Below, piece after piece: positions 35,828 to 46,043 of a DNA stretch of 46,078 bases (the first letter of the stretch is position 1; each line of letters opens with the position of its first letter). Source of the stretch: Mycolicibacterium peregrinum. Its GTDB lineage: Bacteria; Actinomycetota; Actinomycetes; Mycobacteriales; Mycobacteriaceae. Position numbers and translations under genes: made by a program. Under the pieces are notes generated by a model, which had not been told where the DNA came from, made no database searches, and saw only the letters and a list, made by a program, of their open reading frames with translations. The stretch lies in contig NZ_LZSY01000114.1 of NCBI RefSeq assembly GCF_001665625.1, positions 1 through 46,078 on the forward strand, given 5' to 3'.

Positions 35828-36934
35828 ATGACTAGCGGCCATCTCGAGTTCACGGTTTCAGCCAACGCGAATCCGGCGACCGATGCGGTACGCGACTCCA
35901 TCCTGGCCAACCCAGGCTTCGGCAAGTACCACACCGACCACATGGTGGCCATCGACTACACCGCCGGACAGGGCTGGCACGACCCGCGGGTGGTCCCGTA
36001 CGGGCCGATCGAGCTCGACCCCTCGGCCATCGTGCTGCACTACGCGCAGGAAGTGTTCGAAGGGCTCAAGGCCTACCGCTGGGCGGACGGCTCGATCGTG
36101 TCCTTCCGGCCGGAGTCCAACGCCGCGCGGCTGCAGGCGTCTTCGCGGCGGCTGGCCATCCCGGAACTTCCCGAGGACGTGTTCATCGAGTCGCTGCGCC
36201 GGCTCGTCGCGGTCGACGAGGCGTGGGTGCCCGCGGCCGGCGGTGAGGAGTCGCTGTACCTGCGGCCGTTCGTGATCGCTACCGAGCCGGGCCTGGGCGT
36301 GCGCCCGGCCAACGAGTACCGCTACCTGGTGATCGGCTCGCCGGCCGGGGCGTACTTCAAGGGCGGCATCAAGCCGGTCAGCGTGTGGCTGTCGCACGAG
36401 TACGTGCGCGCGTCACCCGGTGGCACCGGCGCGGCCAAGTTCGGCGGCAACTACGCGGCCTCGCTGCTCGCGCAGGCGCAGGCCGCCGACAACGGGTGCG
36501 ACCAGGTGGTGTGGTTGGACGCGATCGAGCGCCGTTACGTCGAAGAGATGGGCGGGATGAACCTGTTCTTCGTCTTCGGCAGTGGTGGTTCGGCCCGGCT
36601 CGTCACCCCGGAGCTGTCCGGCTCGTTGCTGCCGGGTATCACGCGAGACTCGTTGCTGCAGTTGGCAACCGATGCCGGATTCGCGGTCGAGGAACGCAAG
36701 ATCGATGTCGACGAGTGGCAGAAGAAGGCCGCCGCGGGTGAGATCACCGAGGTGTTCGCCTGCGGTACGGCCGCGGTGATCACCCCGGTTTCCCACGTGA
36801 AACACGCCGACGGCGAGTTCACCATCGCCGACGGACAACCGGGCGAGATCACCATGGCCCTGCGTGACACCCTGACCGGGATCCAGCGCGGCACCTTCGC
36901 CGATACGCACGGCTGGATGGCGCGGCTGAACTAG
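35828..36934 (+). CDS. ilvE: Branched-chain amino acid aminotransferase
   Basis: A 368-residue fold-type IV PLP enzyme, the same length as Rv2210c. It makes the last step of Leu, Ile and Val synthesis using glutamate and also works in methionine regeneration. The PLP Lys is K204 in [13 protein letters not shown]. Other family segments: [38 protein letters not shown] and the late [14 protein letters not shown] phosphate-binding loop. The strong -10 box at 6 nt supports ATG 35828 and a leaderless mRNA. Its TAG stop overlaps the stop of convergent cobS within CTAG (36931-36934). Confidence 0.97.
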   Translation: MTSGHLEFTVSANANPATDAVRDSILANPGFGKYHTDHMVAIDYTAGQGWHDPRVVPYGPIELDPSAIVLHYAQEVFEGLKAYRWADGSIVSFRPESNAARLQASSRRLAIPELPEDVFIESLRRLVAVDEAWVPAAGGEESLYLRPFVIATEPGLGVRPANEYRYLVIGSPAGAYFKGGIKPVSVWLSHEYVRASPGGTGAAKFGGNYAASLLAQAQAADNGCDQVVWLDAIERRYVEEMGGMNLFFVFGSGGSARLVTPELSGSLLPGITRDSLLQLATDAGFAVEERKIDVDEWQKKAAAGEITEVFACGTAAVITPVSHVKHADGEFTIADGQPGEITMALRDTLTGIQRGTFADTHGWMARLN

Positions 36935-37656
36935 CCGATCGCCAGCCCGAGCGCGGTCAGCGTCGTCGTCACCTCGACGGCGGCGCCCAGCACGTCACCG
37001 GTGATGCCACCGAACCGTCGCACGCAGTGGGCGACCAGCAGCGCCGAACAGCCCACGGTCACCAGCACCACGGCCGGGCCCTGCCACATCCGGGGACCCG
37101 CCCATGCGGCCAGGACAGCAACGGCGCCCACCCAGGCCGCCACGACGGCCACCGGCTGGGTGCCGGCCACCGCGCCACCCAGTGAGCTGCCCGCCGCGGC
37201 GGGCACCGAACGGCGGCAGGCGACGACCGCCGCGACGCGTCCGGCGGTGACGGAGAGGACGACGGCGACCGCGCTGAGTTGAGCGAATGCCATTGCCTGA
37301 CAACCGATCACCACGATGACCGCGGCGACGCCGAACGGCCCCGCCGAACCGTCACGCATGACCGCCAGTGCTCGTTCCGGCGGGCCGTAGCACCCAAGAC
37401 CGTCGACGGTGTCGCAGAACCCGTCGATGTGCAGCCCGCGGGTGGCCAGCAGGAGCACCGCCACCGCCAGGAGGCCGGGTAGTGCACCACCGGTGCCGAA
37501 GGCCCACTGGCCGCCGGCCACCACCGCGGCCGCGAGCGCGCCCAGCATGAGGCCGGCCACGGGCAGCGCGGTGAGGGCGCCTCGACCGATGCCGGCCGAA
37601 GTTCGCACCGGTAGCACCGTGCCGAATGCGAACGCCCCGCCGAGCGCGGAAATCAT
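36931..37656 (-). CDS. cobS: Adenosylcobinamide-GDP ribazoletransferase (cobalamin synthase)
   Basis: A 241-residue integral membrane enzyme joining adenosylcobinamide-GDP to alpha-ribazole (phosphate) in the last stage of vitamin B12 synthesis. Signatures: [38 protein letters not shown], with its cluster of metal-binding Asp residues, then [11 protein letters not shown] and [12 protein letters not shown]. Several hydrophobic helices fill the rest. Its ATG overlaps the cobT stop (ATGA), so cobU, cobT and cobS are translationally coupled. Counterpart of Rv2208. Confidence 0.95.
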   Translation of the reverse strand: MISALGGAFAFGTVLPVRTSAGIGRGALTALPVAGLMLGALAAAVVAGGQWAFGTGGALPGLLAVAVLLLATRGLHIDGFCDTVDGLGCYGPPERALAVMRDGSAGPFGVAAVIVVIGCQAMAFAQLSAVAVVLSVTAGRVAAVVACRRSVPAAAGSSLGGAVAGTQPVAVVAAWVGAVAVLAAWAGPRMWQGPAVVLVTVGCSALLVAHCVRRFGGITGDVLGAAVEVTTTLTALGLAIG

Positions 37657-38723
37657 GGTGTTGATTCGAGCGATCCGGCCACTGCGGCCTCGTCGAAGGT
37701 GGCCATCGAGGCCAGGGTGGCGATCGCGGCCCGCACGATCGGCAGCGCCACCGCGGCGCCGGTACCTTCGCCCAGACGCATGCCGAGGTCGACGATCGGC
37801 TCCAGTCCCAGCTGTGACAGCGCCAGGCTGTGGGCCGGTTCGGTCGACCGATGGCCCGCCTGCCACCACGCCTGCGCACCTGGTGCCAGCTTCTCGGCCA
37901 CAAGGGCCGCGGCCGTCACCACCATGCCGTCCAGGAGCACCGGGGTGCGTCGCACCGCGGCCTGGGCCAGGAACCCGGCCATCGCGGCCAGGTCGGCACC
38001 GCCGCACACCCGCAACAGACCCACCGGATCGCTGGTCACCGATCGTGCCCGGTACAGCGCGTCGCGTACCGCGCCGGTCTTGCGCATCCAGCCTTGGTCA
38101 TCGATACCGGTGCCTCGGCCGACGACCACGACAGGTTCGGTTCCAGTCAGTGCTGCCACCAAAGTTGTTGCTGCCGTGGTGTTTCCGATTCCCATATCGC
38201 CGGCGATCAGCAGATCGGCCCCGGCATCGATCTCTTCGTCGGCGATTTGGCGCCCTGCCGAGATTGCCGCGACCGCTTCCTCTTCGGTGAGGGCATCCTC
38301 GACCGCGATGTTGCCCGAGCCGCGGCGGATCTTGTGGGCGCCGACCGCGGGGGACAGCGGCTCGTCACAGTCGACGGCCATGTCGGCGACACGGACCGTG
38401 GCCCCGGCCACCTCGGCCAGTACGTTGATCGCGGCGCCGCCCGCGTCGAAGTTGGCCACCATCTGTCCGGTCACCGCGGCCGGAAAAGCCGAAACGCCTG
38501 CGGCGGTGACCCCGTGGTCGGCCGCGAACACCACCACGCGGGCCCGGGTGGGCGCCCGCGGCGGGCACACGCCCTGACACGAGGCCGCCCAGACCGCGAG
38601 GTCTTCCAGCCGACCGAGGGAGCCGGGCGGTTTGGTGAGCCGGGCCTGGCGGGCCCGTGCCGCCGCGGCCGCCTCGGCATCTGGTGCAGCGACCGCGGCG
38701 AAGGCCTCGTCCAATTGCGTCAT
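37653..38723 (-). CDS. cobT: Nicotinate-nucleotide--dimethylbenzimidazole phosphoribosyltransferase
   Basis: A 356-residue enzyme making alpha-ribazole phosphate for the lower ligand of B12. Family segments seen: [33 protein letters not shown], the [12 protein letters not shown] loop, a [12 protein letters not shown] segment, and a C-terminal [12 protein letters not shown] segment that contains the catalytic Glu region. The ATG at 38723 overlaps the cobU stop by ATGA, and its own stop overlaps the cobS start the same way. Counterpart of Rv2207. Confidence 0.96.
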   Translation of the reverse strand: MTQLDEAFAAVAAPDAEAAAAARARQARLTKPPGSLGRLEDLAVWAASCQGVCPPRAPTRARVVVFAADHGVTAAGVSAFPAAVTGQMVANFDAGGAAINVLAEVAGATVRVADMAVDCDEPLSPAVGAHKIRRGSGNIAVEDALTEEEAVAAISAGRQIADEEIDAGADLLIAGDMGIGNTTAATTLVAALTGTEPVVVVGRGTGIDDQGWMRKTGAVRDALYRARSVTSDPVGLLRVCGGADLAAMAGFLAQAAVRRTPVLLDGMVVTAAALVAEKLAPGAQAWWQAGHRSTEPAHSLALSQLGLEPIVDLGMRLGEGTGAAVALPIVRAAIATLASMATFDEAAVAGSLESTP

Positions 38724-39262
38724 GACGGCTCCTTCACCGTGAGCGGTTGGCCGGCCACCACCAGCACCACACGGTCGCACACCGCGGCCAGACGCTGGTT
38801 GACCGTGCCCAGTTCATCGGCGAACCGGCGTCCCGCCTCGGTGGCAGGCACCACCGTGAGCCCGACCTCGGGGCTGACCAGGACCAGGGGAGCGGTGAAC
38901 GCGTCCACCGCCTGCACAAGGACGTCGACTTCGCGGTCCACGGGTGATCCGGTCCAGGCGCCGAGGCGGTCCATGGTCGCGGTCAGCCAGCCACCGATAT
39001 CGTCGACGAGTGTTGCGGTGCCCGGAATCTCGCCCGCGCCGGAGTTCAGAGCCCCGGACAGATCAGAGGTCTCCACGGTGTGCCAGTGCGCGGGCCGACG
39101 CACCTGGTGTGCGCTCACGCGGTCGGCCCAGGCGGGATCACCGTCGCCGCCGGGCCCGGTGGCCAGGTAGCACACCGGTGCCTCCCCGGCAGCACGGGCG
39201 ATCGCCGCCTCGGCCCACTGCGATTTACCCGAGCGGATACCGCCGAGCACCAGGGTGCGCAC
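38720..39262 (-). CDS. cobU: Adenosylcobinamide kinase / guanylyltransferase
   Basis: A 180-residue bifunctional enzyme that phosphorylates adenosylcobinamide and then attaches GMP. The P-loop [12 protein letters not shown] is at the N-terminus. The guanylylated His is expected around [17 protein letters not shown] Walker-B-like VDDIGGWLT and the family [21 protein letters not shown] are present. Start is GTG 39262. It is the first gene of the cobU-cobT-cobS operon. No cobalamin riboswitch is visible in the 23-bp gap to the upstream DUF3043 gene, so the operon may be transcribed from further upstream. Confidence 0.94.
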   Translation of the reverse strand: MRTLVLGGIRSGKSQWAEAAIARAAGEAPVCYLATGPGGDGDPAWADRVSAHQVRRPAHWHTVETSDLSGALNSGAGEIPGTATLVDDIGGWLTATMDRLGAWTGSPVDREVDVLVQAVDAFTAPLVLVSPEVGLTVVPATEAGRRFADELGTVNQRLAAVCDRVVLVVAGQPLTVKEPS

Positions 39263-39285
39263 TCCTCAGGCCGCCTGGAATGGCA

Positions 39286-39978
39286 TCAAGAGATCTTGTC
39301 GCCGCGTTCGACCGCCGGCCGCGGCGCGCGCATGCGGCGCAGCTGCGACGCCCGGCTCGCTGCGTAAAGCCCGAGCTTCCAACCACTTTCGGTGTTGTCG
39401 GGGAACTTCTCGTCCACCATGTGATTCACCTTGCGGCCGACGATGAACCCGTCGATGAGCATGATGACGACCAGGATCAGCATCGCGTAGGACAGAATCT
39501 GCTGGAACTTCAGCGACGGCAGCGCAAGCATGAAGAAGATCATCGCCAGGGCGGCGGGCATGAACAGGCCCAGCACATTGCGGCGGGAGTCGACGATGTT
39601 GCGGACATAACGGCGAACCGGGCCCTTGTCGCGGGGCAGCAGGTAGGACTCCTCGCCGGCCATCATCTTCTCGCGGCGATCGGACATGTCGGCCCGGCGG
39701 GTGAGCCGCTCGATCTTGCGTTCTTCCTTGGACAGCTTGGGCCCGCGCAGCTCCTTGCGGCGCTGCCGCGCCTCGGCGGAGGTCAGCGGTGCCGGTGCGA
39801 CCGGGCCGCGCCGCTTGCTCGCCTCGTTGCGTTTGGGTGTCGGCCTGCCCTTGGGGGCGGTGCCTGAGGTCGCAGCACCGGCCGTTGATTCGGCGGTCGG
39901 TGCGGCCGACCCGTTGACGACCTGGTCGGTTCCGGCGGATTCGCCTTCGTTGTCCTTCTTGCGGCCCAGCAGCTTCAC
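39286..39978 (-). CDS. DUF3043 family membrane protein
   Basis: A 230-residue protein, counterpart of Rv2206. The N-terminal 95 residues are charged and low-complexity, with KLLGRKKDNEGESAG and a basic RKELRGPKLSKEERKIERLTRR stretch. Two membrane helices follow (about 143-163, GLFMPAALAMIFFMLALPSL, and 168-190, LSYAMLILVVIMLIDGFIVG), and a short basic tail ends it. Function is unknown; its conserved position beside the cobalamin genes is notable. GTG 39978 is supported by a -10 box 7 nt upstream. It probably leads into the cobU-cobT-cobS operon. Confidence 0.9.
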   Translation of the reverse strand: MKLLGRKKDNEGESAGTDQVVNGSAAPTAESTAGAATSGTAPKGRPTPKRNEASKRRGPVAPAPLTSAEARQRRKELRGPKLSKEERKIERLTRRADMSDRREKMMAGEESYLLPRDKGPVRRYVRNIVDSRRNVLGLFMPAALAMIFFMLALPSLKFQQILSYAMLILVVIMLIDGFIVGRKVNHMVDEKFPDNTESGWKLGLYAASRASQLRRMRAPRPAVERGDKIS

Positions 39979-39985
39979 GACTGCC

Positions 39986-39991
39986 AGGTTA
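39986..39991 (-). promoter_or_regulatory. -10 box giving a leaderless DUF3043/cob transcript
   Basis: On the minus strand TAACCT is followed by GGCAGTC and then GTG 39978. The 7-nt spacing fits a leaderless start. Confidence 0.45.
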
Positions 39992-40132
39992 CTGCCCGCC
40001 GCAGGTGACCCGGCCACATGCCCCGGCCTGTGGATAAGTCGGGAATAGCGTCGGAACAAGGTACCGTTGAGGTAGTAGACGCGCGGTACGTCCTCGCGTT
40101 TCCTTGATGCCCAGGGATGTTTAGGGAGAGCT

Positions 40133-40489
40133 ATGACTGTTCAGGACGCCACCTCCACCGAAACCCACGGTGTGACCCTGTCCGACGCTGCGGCGACGAA
40201 GGCGAAGGCGCTGCTGGACCAGGAAGGCCGCGACGACCTCGCGCTGCGTATCGCGGTTCAGCCGGGCGGCTGCGCCGGCCTGCGCTACAACCTGTTCTTC
40301 GATGACCGCACCCTCGACGGCGACCTCAATGCCGAGTTCGGCGGCGTGAGGTTGGTCGTCGACCGGATGAGCGCGCCGTACGTCCAGGGCGCCACCATCG
40401 ACTTCGTCGACTCCATCGAGAAGCAGGGCTTCACGATCGACAACCCGAACGCCACCGGCTCCTGCGCCTGCGGCGACTCCTTCAACTGA
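40133..40489 (+). CDS. A-type iron-sulfur cluster carrier (HesB/IscA/ErpA family)
   Basis: A 118-residue protein of standard A-type carrier length. The three cluster-binding Cys are present: C47 in QPGGCAGLRY, and C111 and C113 in GSCACGDSF. It delivers [4Fe-4S] or [2Fe-2S] clusters to target enzymes in the cytoplasm; LipA, encoded in this window, is the kind of client expected. AGGGAGAG lies just before the ATG, a strong ribosome binding site, so this gene is not leaderless. Counterpart of Rv2204c. In M. tuberculosis a glycerate kinase gene (Rv2205c) lies between it and the DUF3043 gene; that gene is absent here. Confidence 0.95.
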   Translation: MTVQDATSTETHGVTLSDAAATKAKALLDQEGRDDLALRIAVQPGGCAGLRYNLFFDDRTLDGDLNAEFGGVRLVVDRMSAPYVQGATIDFVDSIEKQGFTIDNPNATGSCACGDSFN

Positions 40490-40509
40490 CGTGAGCTGAC
40501 GCCCAGCGG

Positions 40510-41136
40510 TCAGTACTGACCGCTGGTGCGCAGTACATACGAGCACACCAGAACGTGCTCGTTCTTCCCGTCTTTCTGCACCAGTAGCTGTGCCACGCCC
40601 TGCTGTTCCTGGCCGCTGGAGCTTTGGCCTCGGGTCGACCCGCTGGCCGGTGCGACCCGCATGGTGAACAGCACCTGGGCCTGCGTGGTGGACCACGGCA
40701 CATTCGCGTCGATGCCCGTCACCTCGACGTGGCTGAACTGCTTCTGAAATGCGTCACTGGCCAGGCCGGCCACTGCCAGGTCTGCCTTGCGATCTTTGAC
40801 CCCGTCGTACAGCCCGCACAGGGTGTGCCGCGCAATGGTTTCGTCGTCCCCGTCGAGCAGCGCGTCGAGGTACTCCTGGATTGCGGCCTGCGCCCGCGCG
40901 TCGGAGACCACCACCGGTGCCACGGGCCCACGCCGGCCCGCGACCAGCACCGCCGTCAGCACCCCTCCCAGTGCCGCCACCACCAGCAGCGCCGCCAGAA
41001 TCTTGGGCCAGCGCCGCCGCGTGGGGTAGGGCACCGGCGGCGGGAGCGTCCCGGGATATGCCGACGGTTCGGTCGGCACCGGCTCGGGATAGGGCTGGGG
41101 CGGAATGTGCTCGGGGTACTGGTAAGAACCAGTCAT
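40510..41136 (-). CDS. Membrane protein with proline-rich N-terminus (Rv2203-like)
   Basis: A 208-residue protein. The N-terminal 40 residues are rich in Pro and Tyr (YPEHIPPQPYPEPVPTEPSAYPG), facing the cytoplasm. One membrane helix (about 46-66, ILAALLVVAALGGVLTAVLVA) follows, then an extracytoplasmic domain of about 140 residues resembling the small cystatin/NTF2-like folds common in mycobacterial membrane proteins (AAIQEYLDALLDGDDETIARHTLCGL). Two Cys (TLCGL and VLVCSYV) may form a disulfide. GGGGAG precedes ATG 41136. The function is unknown. It is convergent with the Fe-S carrier and divergent from adoK. Confidence 0.85.
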   Translation of the reverse strand: MTGSYQYPEHIPPQPYPEPVPTEPSAYPGTLPPPVPYPTRRRWPKILAALLVVAALGGVLTAVLVAGRRGPVAPVVVSDARAQAAIQEYLDALLDGDDETIARHTLCGLYDGVKDRKADLAVAGLASDAFQKQFSHVEVTGIDANVPWSTTQAQVLFTMRVAPASGSTRGQSSSGQEQQGVAQLLVQKDGKNEHVLVCSYVLRTSGQY

Positions 41137-41303
41137 CAAATGACGCTCCCCGCGTGATCTGGAGGTGGGTCAGCCGTCTACGGTGACCGGGAATACGGTT
41201 ATACGCAGGTTAGCGCAACCCACGAGGTGCGACTGTGCGCGCAGATCGCCGGAAGGCCCACGCGGGTACTGTTATGTAGCCGACTTAACGAAATGAGGGG
41301 TGA

Positions 41304-42287
<984 letters not shown>

Positions 42288-42303
42288 CCTGCCGAACCGA
42301 CGC

Positions 42304-42338
42304 AAACTGCCCCGAAACCATCGGTTTCGGGGCAGTTT
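42304..42338. terminator. Bidirectional intrinsic terminator between adoK and asnB
   Basis: A perfect 16-bp stem (AAACTGCCCCGAAACC at 42304-42319, with 42323-42338) with a 3-nt loop has As before and Ts after it, so it can end both convergent genes. Confidence 0.9.
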
Positions 42339-42377
42339 TGCTGGGGGCACCGCCCGCTTGCGGGGGACTGATCGCGC

Positions 42378-44342
42378 CTAGAGCTGTACCGGGTAGTGCG
42401 GTTCCTTGATCTGCGGGGTGACGCTGTGCTCGACGAAGATGGCGTGCCACAGCATGAAGATCAGCACGGTCCACAACCGGCGGCTGTGATCGCTGACGCC
42501 GCTGCGGTGCTCGTCGAGCATGGTGCGCACGGCAGCGAGGTCGACATACGCCCCGGCCTGCGACGACGCCGTCATCGCGTAGGCCCAGTCCATCAGCTCT
42601 CCGGCGCGCAGCCAGTGCCGGATCGGCACCGGGAAGCCCAGCTTGGGCCGATTGAGCACATGGGCCGGAATGATCGGTTCCAGTGCCCGCCGCAGCGCGT
42701 ATTTGGTGGTCGAGCGGGTGATCTTCTGATCGACGGGCAGCCGGGACGCGACCGCGAACACCTCGGGGTCCAGGAAGGGCACCCGCAGTTCCAGTGAGTT
42801 GGCCATGGTGATCTTGTCCGCCTTGACCAGGATGTCGCCGCGCAGCCAGGTGAACAGATCGATGTGCTGCATGCGGGCCACCGGATCCCAGCCCCGCGAT
42901 TCGGCGTATATCGGGGCAGTGACGTCGGTGTGCGTCCATTCCGGCCGGAAGCCCGGAAGCACCGCCCGCAGCTGCTCATCGGAGAAGCTGCGGGCATTGC
43001 CGTAATAGCGCTCCTCGAGCGTCAGCGAACCGCGGTGCAGCAGGCTCTTGCCACGCATGCCCTCGGGCAGTGGTTTGGACGCCTTGCCCAGCGATTTGCG
43101 CACCGGACGCGGCAGGTAGTCGAAAGGCCGCAGCGACAACGGCTCCCGGTAGATCGTGTAGCCACCGAACAACTCGTCGGCACCCTCGCCGGACAGCACC
43201 ACCTTCACGTGCTTGCGGGCCTCGCGGGCAATGAAGAACAGCGGTACCAGGGCCGGGTCGGCCACCGGTTCGTCCAGGTACCAGACGATCTCGGGCAGCG
43301 CCTCGACGAACTCTGCCTGGCTGACCACCTTGGTGACATGCCGGGCGCCGATGGCCTCGGCGGACGCGACGGCCACGTCCACCTCGGAGAAGCCCTCCCG
43401 CTCGAATCCGGTCGTGAAGGTGATCAGCCGGGGATTGTGGCGCATCGCCAGCGCCGCGGTGGCCGTCGAATCGATGCCGCCCGACAGGAACGCGCCGACC
43501 GTCACATCGGCACGCATGTGCTTGGCGACGGAATCCTCCAGGGCGGCGGTGATTTCGTCGTAGCGGGACTGCTCGGCGCCCTTGACGAACGGCACCGCAT
43601 TGAATTTCGGGTAGAAGTAGCGGGTCACCTCGGGACGGCCGCCGGGCTTCAGGCGCGCGTAGCTGCCCGACTCCAGCCGGCGGATGCCGCGGTGCAGCGT
43701 CTCGGGTTCGGGTACGTACTGCAGCACGGTGTAGTGCTGCACTGCCCGCTCGTCGATGCTCAGGTCCAGCCCGAGAATGTCGGCCAGGCCGAGCAGGCAC
43801 TTCTTCTCGCTGCCCACCGCGGTGCCTCCCGGCCCGGTGGCCATGAACAGCGGTTTGATGCCGAACGGGTCCCTGGCACAGAACAACTCACGTTCGACGG
43901 TGTCCCACACGGCGAATGCGAACATGCCGCGCAGCCGATTCAGCGCGTCTGCGCCCCAGTGGTGGTACGCGGCGACGATGGCCTCGCCGTCGCCGTCCGT
44001 GTGAAATACGGCACCGGCGCCGCGCAGCTCTTCACGCAATTCCAGGTAGTTGTAGATCTCACCGTTGAAGACGAGTGCGTAGCGGTCCGGCTCGTCGGCG
44101 GGTCCCCAGCGCAACGGCTGGTGACTGTGCGCGATGTCGATGATCGACAGCCGGTTGAAACCGAGCACCACAGTGGCGTCGCCGCTGGTGTCGGCCCACG
44201 TACCGGGCTCGTCGGGCCCGCGGTGACGCATCAGGTGGGAGGCGCCGGCCACCGCGTCGACCAGCTGCGATCCGGCGTCTGGGGAGGCGTCACCCTGGGT
44301 GGATTGGGCTGGGTCAGTTACCAAGGCGAGCAGTCCACACAC
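42378..44342 (-). CDS. asnB: Asparagine synthetase (glutamine-hydrolysing)
   Basis: A 654-residue class II glutamine amidotransferase, counterpart of Rv2201. After Met removal the catalytic Cys is N-terminal (VCGLLALV). Glutaminase segments RHRGPDEPGTW and NGEIYNYLELREEL follow. The synthetase half has the ATP pyrophosphate loop FLSGGIDSTATAAL and the SGEGADELFGGY motif. It converts aspartate and glutamine to asparagine in the cytoplasm. GTG 44342 is chosen because it places Cys at position 2; CATACT 8 nt upstream is a weak leaderless candidate. It is divergent from ctaC with a 190-bp gap. Confidence 0.97.
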   Translation of the reverse strand: MCGLLALVTDPAQSTQGDASPDAGSQLVDAVAGASHLMRHRGPDEPGTWADTSGDATVVLGFNRLSIIDIAHSHQPLRWGPADEPDRYALVFNGEIYNYLELREELRGAGAVFHTDGDGEAIVAAYHHWGADALNRLRGMFAFAVWDTVERELFCARDPFGIKPLFMATGPGGTAVGSEKKCLLGLADILGLDLSIDERAVQHYTVLQYVPEPETLHRGIRRLESGSYARLKPGGRPEVTRYFYPKFNAVPFVKGAEQSRYDEITAALEDSVAKHMRADVTVGAFLSGGIDSTATAALAMRHNPRLITFTTGFEREGFSEVDVAVASAEAIGARHVTKVVSQAEFVEALPEIVWYLDEPVADPALVPLFFIAREARKHVKVVLSGEGADELFGGYTIYREPLSLRPFDYLPRPVRKSLGKASKPLPEGMRGKSLLHRGSLTLEERYYGNARSFSDEQLRAVLPGFRPEWTHTDVTAPIYAESRGWDPVARMQHIDLFTWLRGDILVKADKITMANSLELRVPFLDPEVFAVASRLPVDQKITRSTTKYALRRALEPIIPAHVLNRPKLGFPVPIRHWLRAGELMDWAYAMTASSQAGAYVDLAAVRTMLDEHRSGVSDHSRRLWTVLIFMLWHAIFVEHSVTPQIKEPHYPVQL

Positions 44343-44462
44343 CGCGTCAGTATGTCTGATCCGGCGGCTCCCCGAGACCACCACCCGCGCGGCTGCGTCG
44401 GCTGCTCAGCTCGCGTTGCGATCCCATTCCCGAGTCGCTTCGCTCCCGTGGACCGGCGTGGT

Positions 44463-44478
44463 CTACGCTGCGTAGTAT
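44463..44478 (+). promoter_or_regulatory. Palindrome and -10 box upstream of ctaC
   Basis: CTACGCTGCGTAG (44463-44475) is a perfect 13-bp palindrome overlapping TAGTAT (44473-44478), a good -10 sequence 55 nt before the ctaC start. The layout suits a repressor site over the ctaC promoter, but no regulator is identified. Confidence 0.4.
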
Positions 44479-44532
44479 TCGCAAAACAACGACCGGTCGC
44501 GGTCGCGAAATACCGATCTAGGAGGCGCCAAC

Positions 44533-45570
44533 GTGACACCTCGCGGGCTTAAGAAGGTGGCCCGAGCGGCGTTGTTGACCATTGTCCTGGGTGGCTCAGC
44601 GCTCTTGCTGAGCGGCTGCAGCTGGCAGGACGCACTCGCGCTCGGTTGGCCGACCGGAATCACTCCGGAGGGCAAACTCAACCGAGAGCTGTGGATCGGC
44701 TCCGTGATTGCGTCCTTCGTGGTGGGCGCCATCGTGTGGGCTCTGATCTTCTGGTCGAGTGCATTCCACCGGAAGAAGAAGGGCGACACCGAGCTGCCGC
44801 GCCAGTTCGGCTACAACATGCCGCTGGAGCTGGTGCTGACGGTCGTCCCGTTCCTCATCATCTCGGTGCTCTTCTACTTCACCGTGGTGGTCCAGGAGCG
44901 CATGCTGCACAAGGACCCGAACCCCGAGGTCGTCATCGACGTGACCGCCTTCCAGTGGAACTGGAAGTTCGGCTACCAGAAGATCGACTACGCCGACGGC
45001 ACGTTCGATTACGACGGTGTCGACGCTGAGCGCAAGGGCGCGATGACGTCCAAGCCCGAGGGCAAGGACGCCCACGGTGAAGAGCGGGTCGGCGCGATCC
45101 GGGGCCTCAACCCGGAGGACCGCACCTACCTGAACTTCGACAAGATCGAGACCCTGGGTACCTCCACCGAGATCCCGGTGCTGGTGCTCCCCGTGGGCAA
45201 GCGCATCGAGTTCCAGCTCAACTCCGCGGATGTGATCCACGGTTTCTGGGTGCCGGAATTCCTCTTCAAGCGCGACGTGATGCCCGAGCCGGTGGCCAAC
45301 CACTCGGACCACATCTTCCAGGTCAGCAAGATCGAGCAGACCGGCGCCTTCGTCGGGCGCTGCACCGAGATGTGCGGCACCTACCACTCGATGATGAACT
45401 TCGAGGTCCGGGTCGTCGAACCCAATGACTTCAAGGCCTACATCGACCAGCGCAACGCGGGCAAGACCAATGCCCAGGCGTTGGCGGCCATCAACCAGCC
45501 GCCGCTGGCCACCACCACGCACCCGTTCGATACCCGACGCGGTGAGCAGGCACCGCAGGCGAGCAAGTAG
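44533..45570 (+). CDS. ctaC: Cytochrome c oxidase subunit II
   Basis: A 345-residue CuA-bearing subunit of the aa3 oxidase, part of the mycobacterial bcc-aa3 supercomplex. It has a lipoprotein signal with an LLLSGC lipobox (C29), two membrane helices (about 52-76 and 100-122), and an outer cupredoxin domain. The CuA ligands are seen in VIHGFW (His) and [14 protein letters not shown] (two Cys, Glu, His, Met). [10 protein letters not shown] is the aromatic electron-entry segment. GGAGG precedes GTG 44533. An actinobacterial-type insert lies at about 156-190 ([20 protein letters not shown]). ctaF follows after 12 bp. Counterpart of Rv2200c. Confidence 0.97.
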   Translation: MTPRGLKKVARAALLTIVLGGSALLLSGCSWQDALALGWPTGITPEGKLNRELWIGSVIASFVVGAIVWALIFWSSAFHRKKKGDTELPRQFGYNMPLELVLTVVPFLIISVLFYFTVVVQERMLHKDPNPEVVIDVTAFQWNWKFGYQKIDYADGTFDYDGVDAERKGAMTSKPEGKDAHGEERVGAIRGLNPEDRTYLNFDKIETLGTSTEIPVLVLPVGKRIEFQLNSADVIHGFWVPEFLFKRDVMPEPVANHSDHIFQVSKIEQTGAFVGRCTEMCGTYHSMMNFEVRVVEPNDFKAYIDQRNAGKTNAQALAAINQPPLATTTHPFDTRRGEQAPQASK

Positions 45571-46002
<432 letters not shown>

Positions 46003-46019
46003 CCCGTCCGGACGTGCCG

Positions 46020-46043
46020 GTTGTGGCCTGGCCAAGGTCACAA
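46020..46043 (+). terminator. Possible weak hairpin after ctaF
   Basis: TTGTGGCC and GGTCACAA pair over 8 bp with one wobble position around a 7-nt loop. There is no U-tract, so terminator function is uncertain. Confidence 0.3.
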
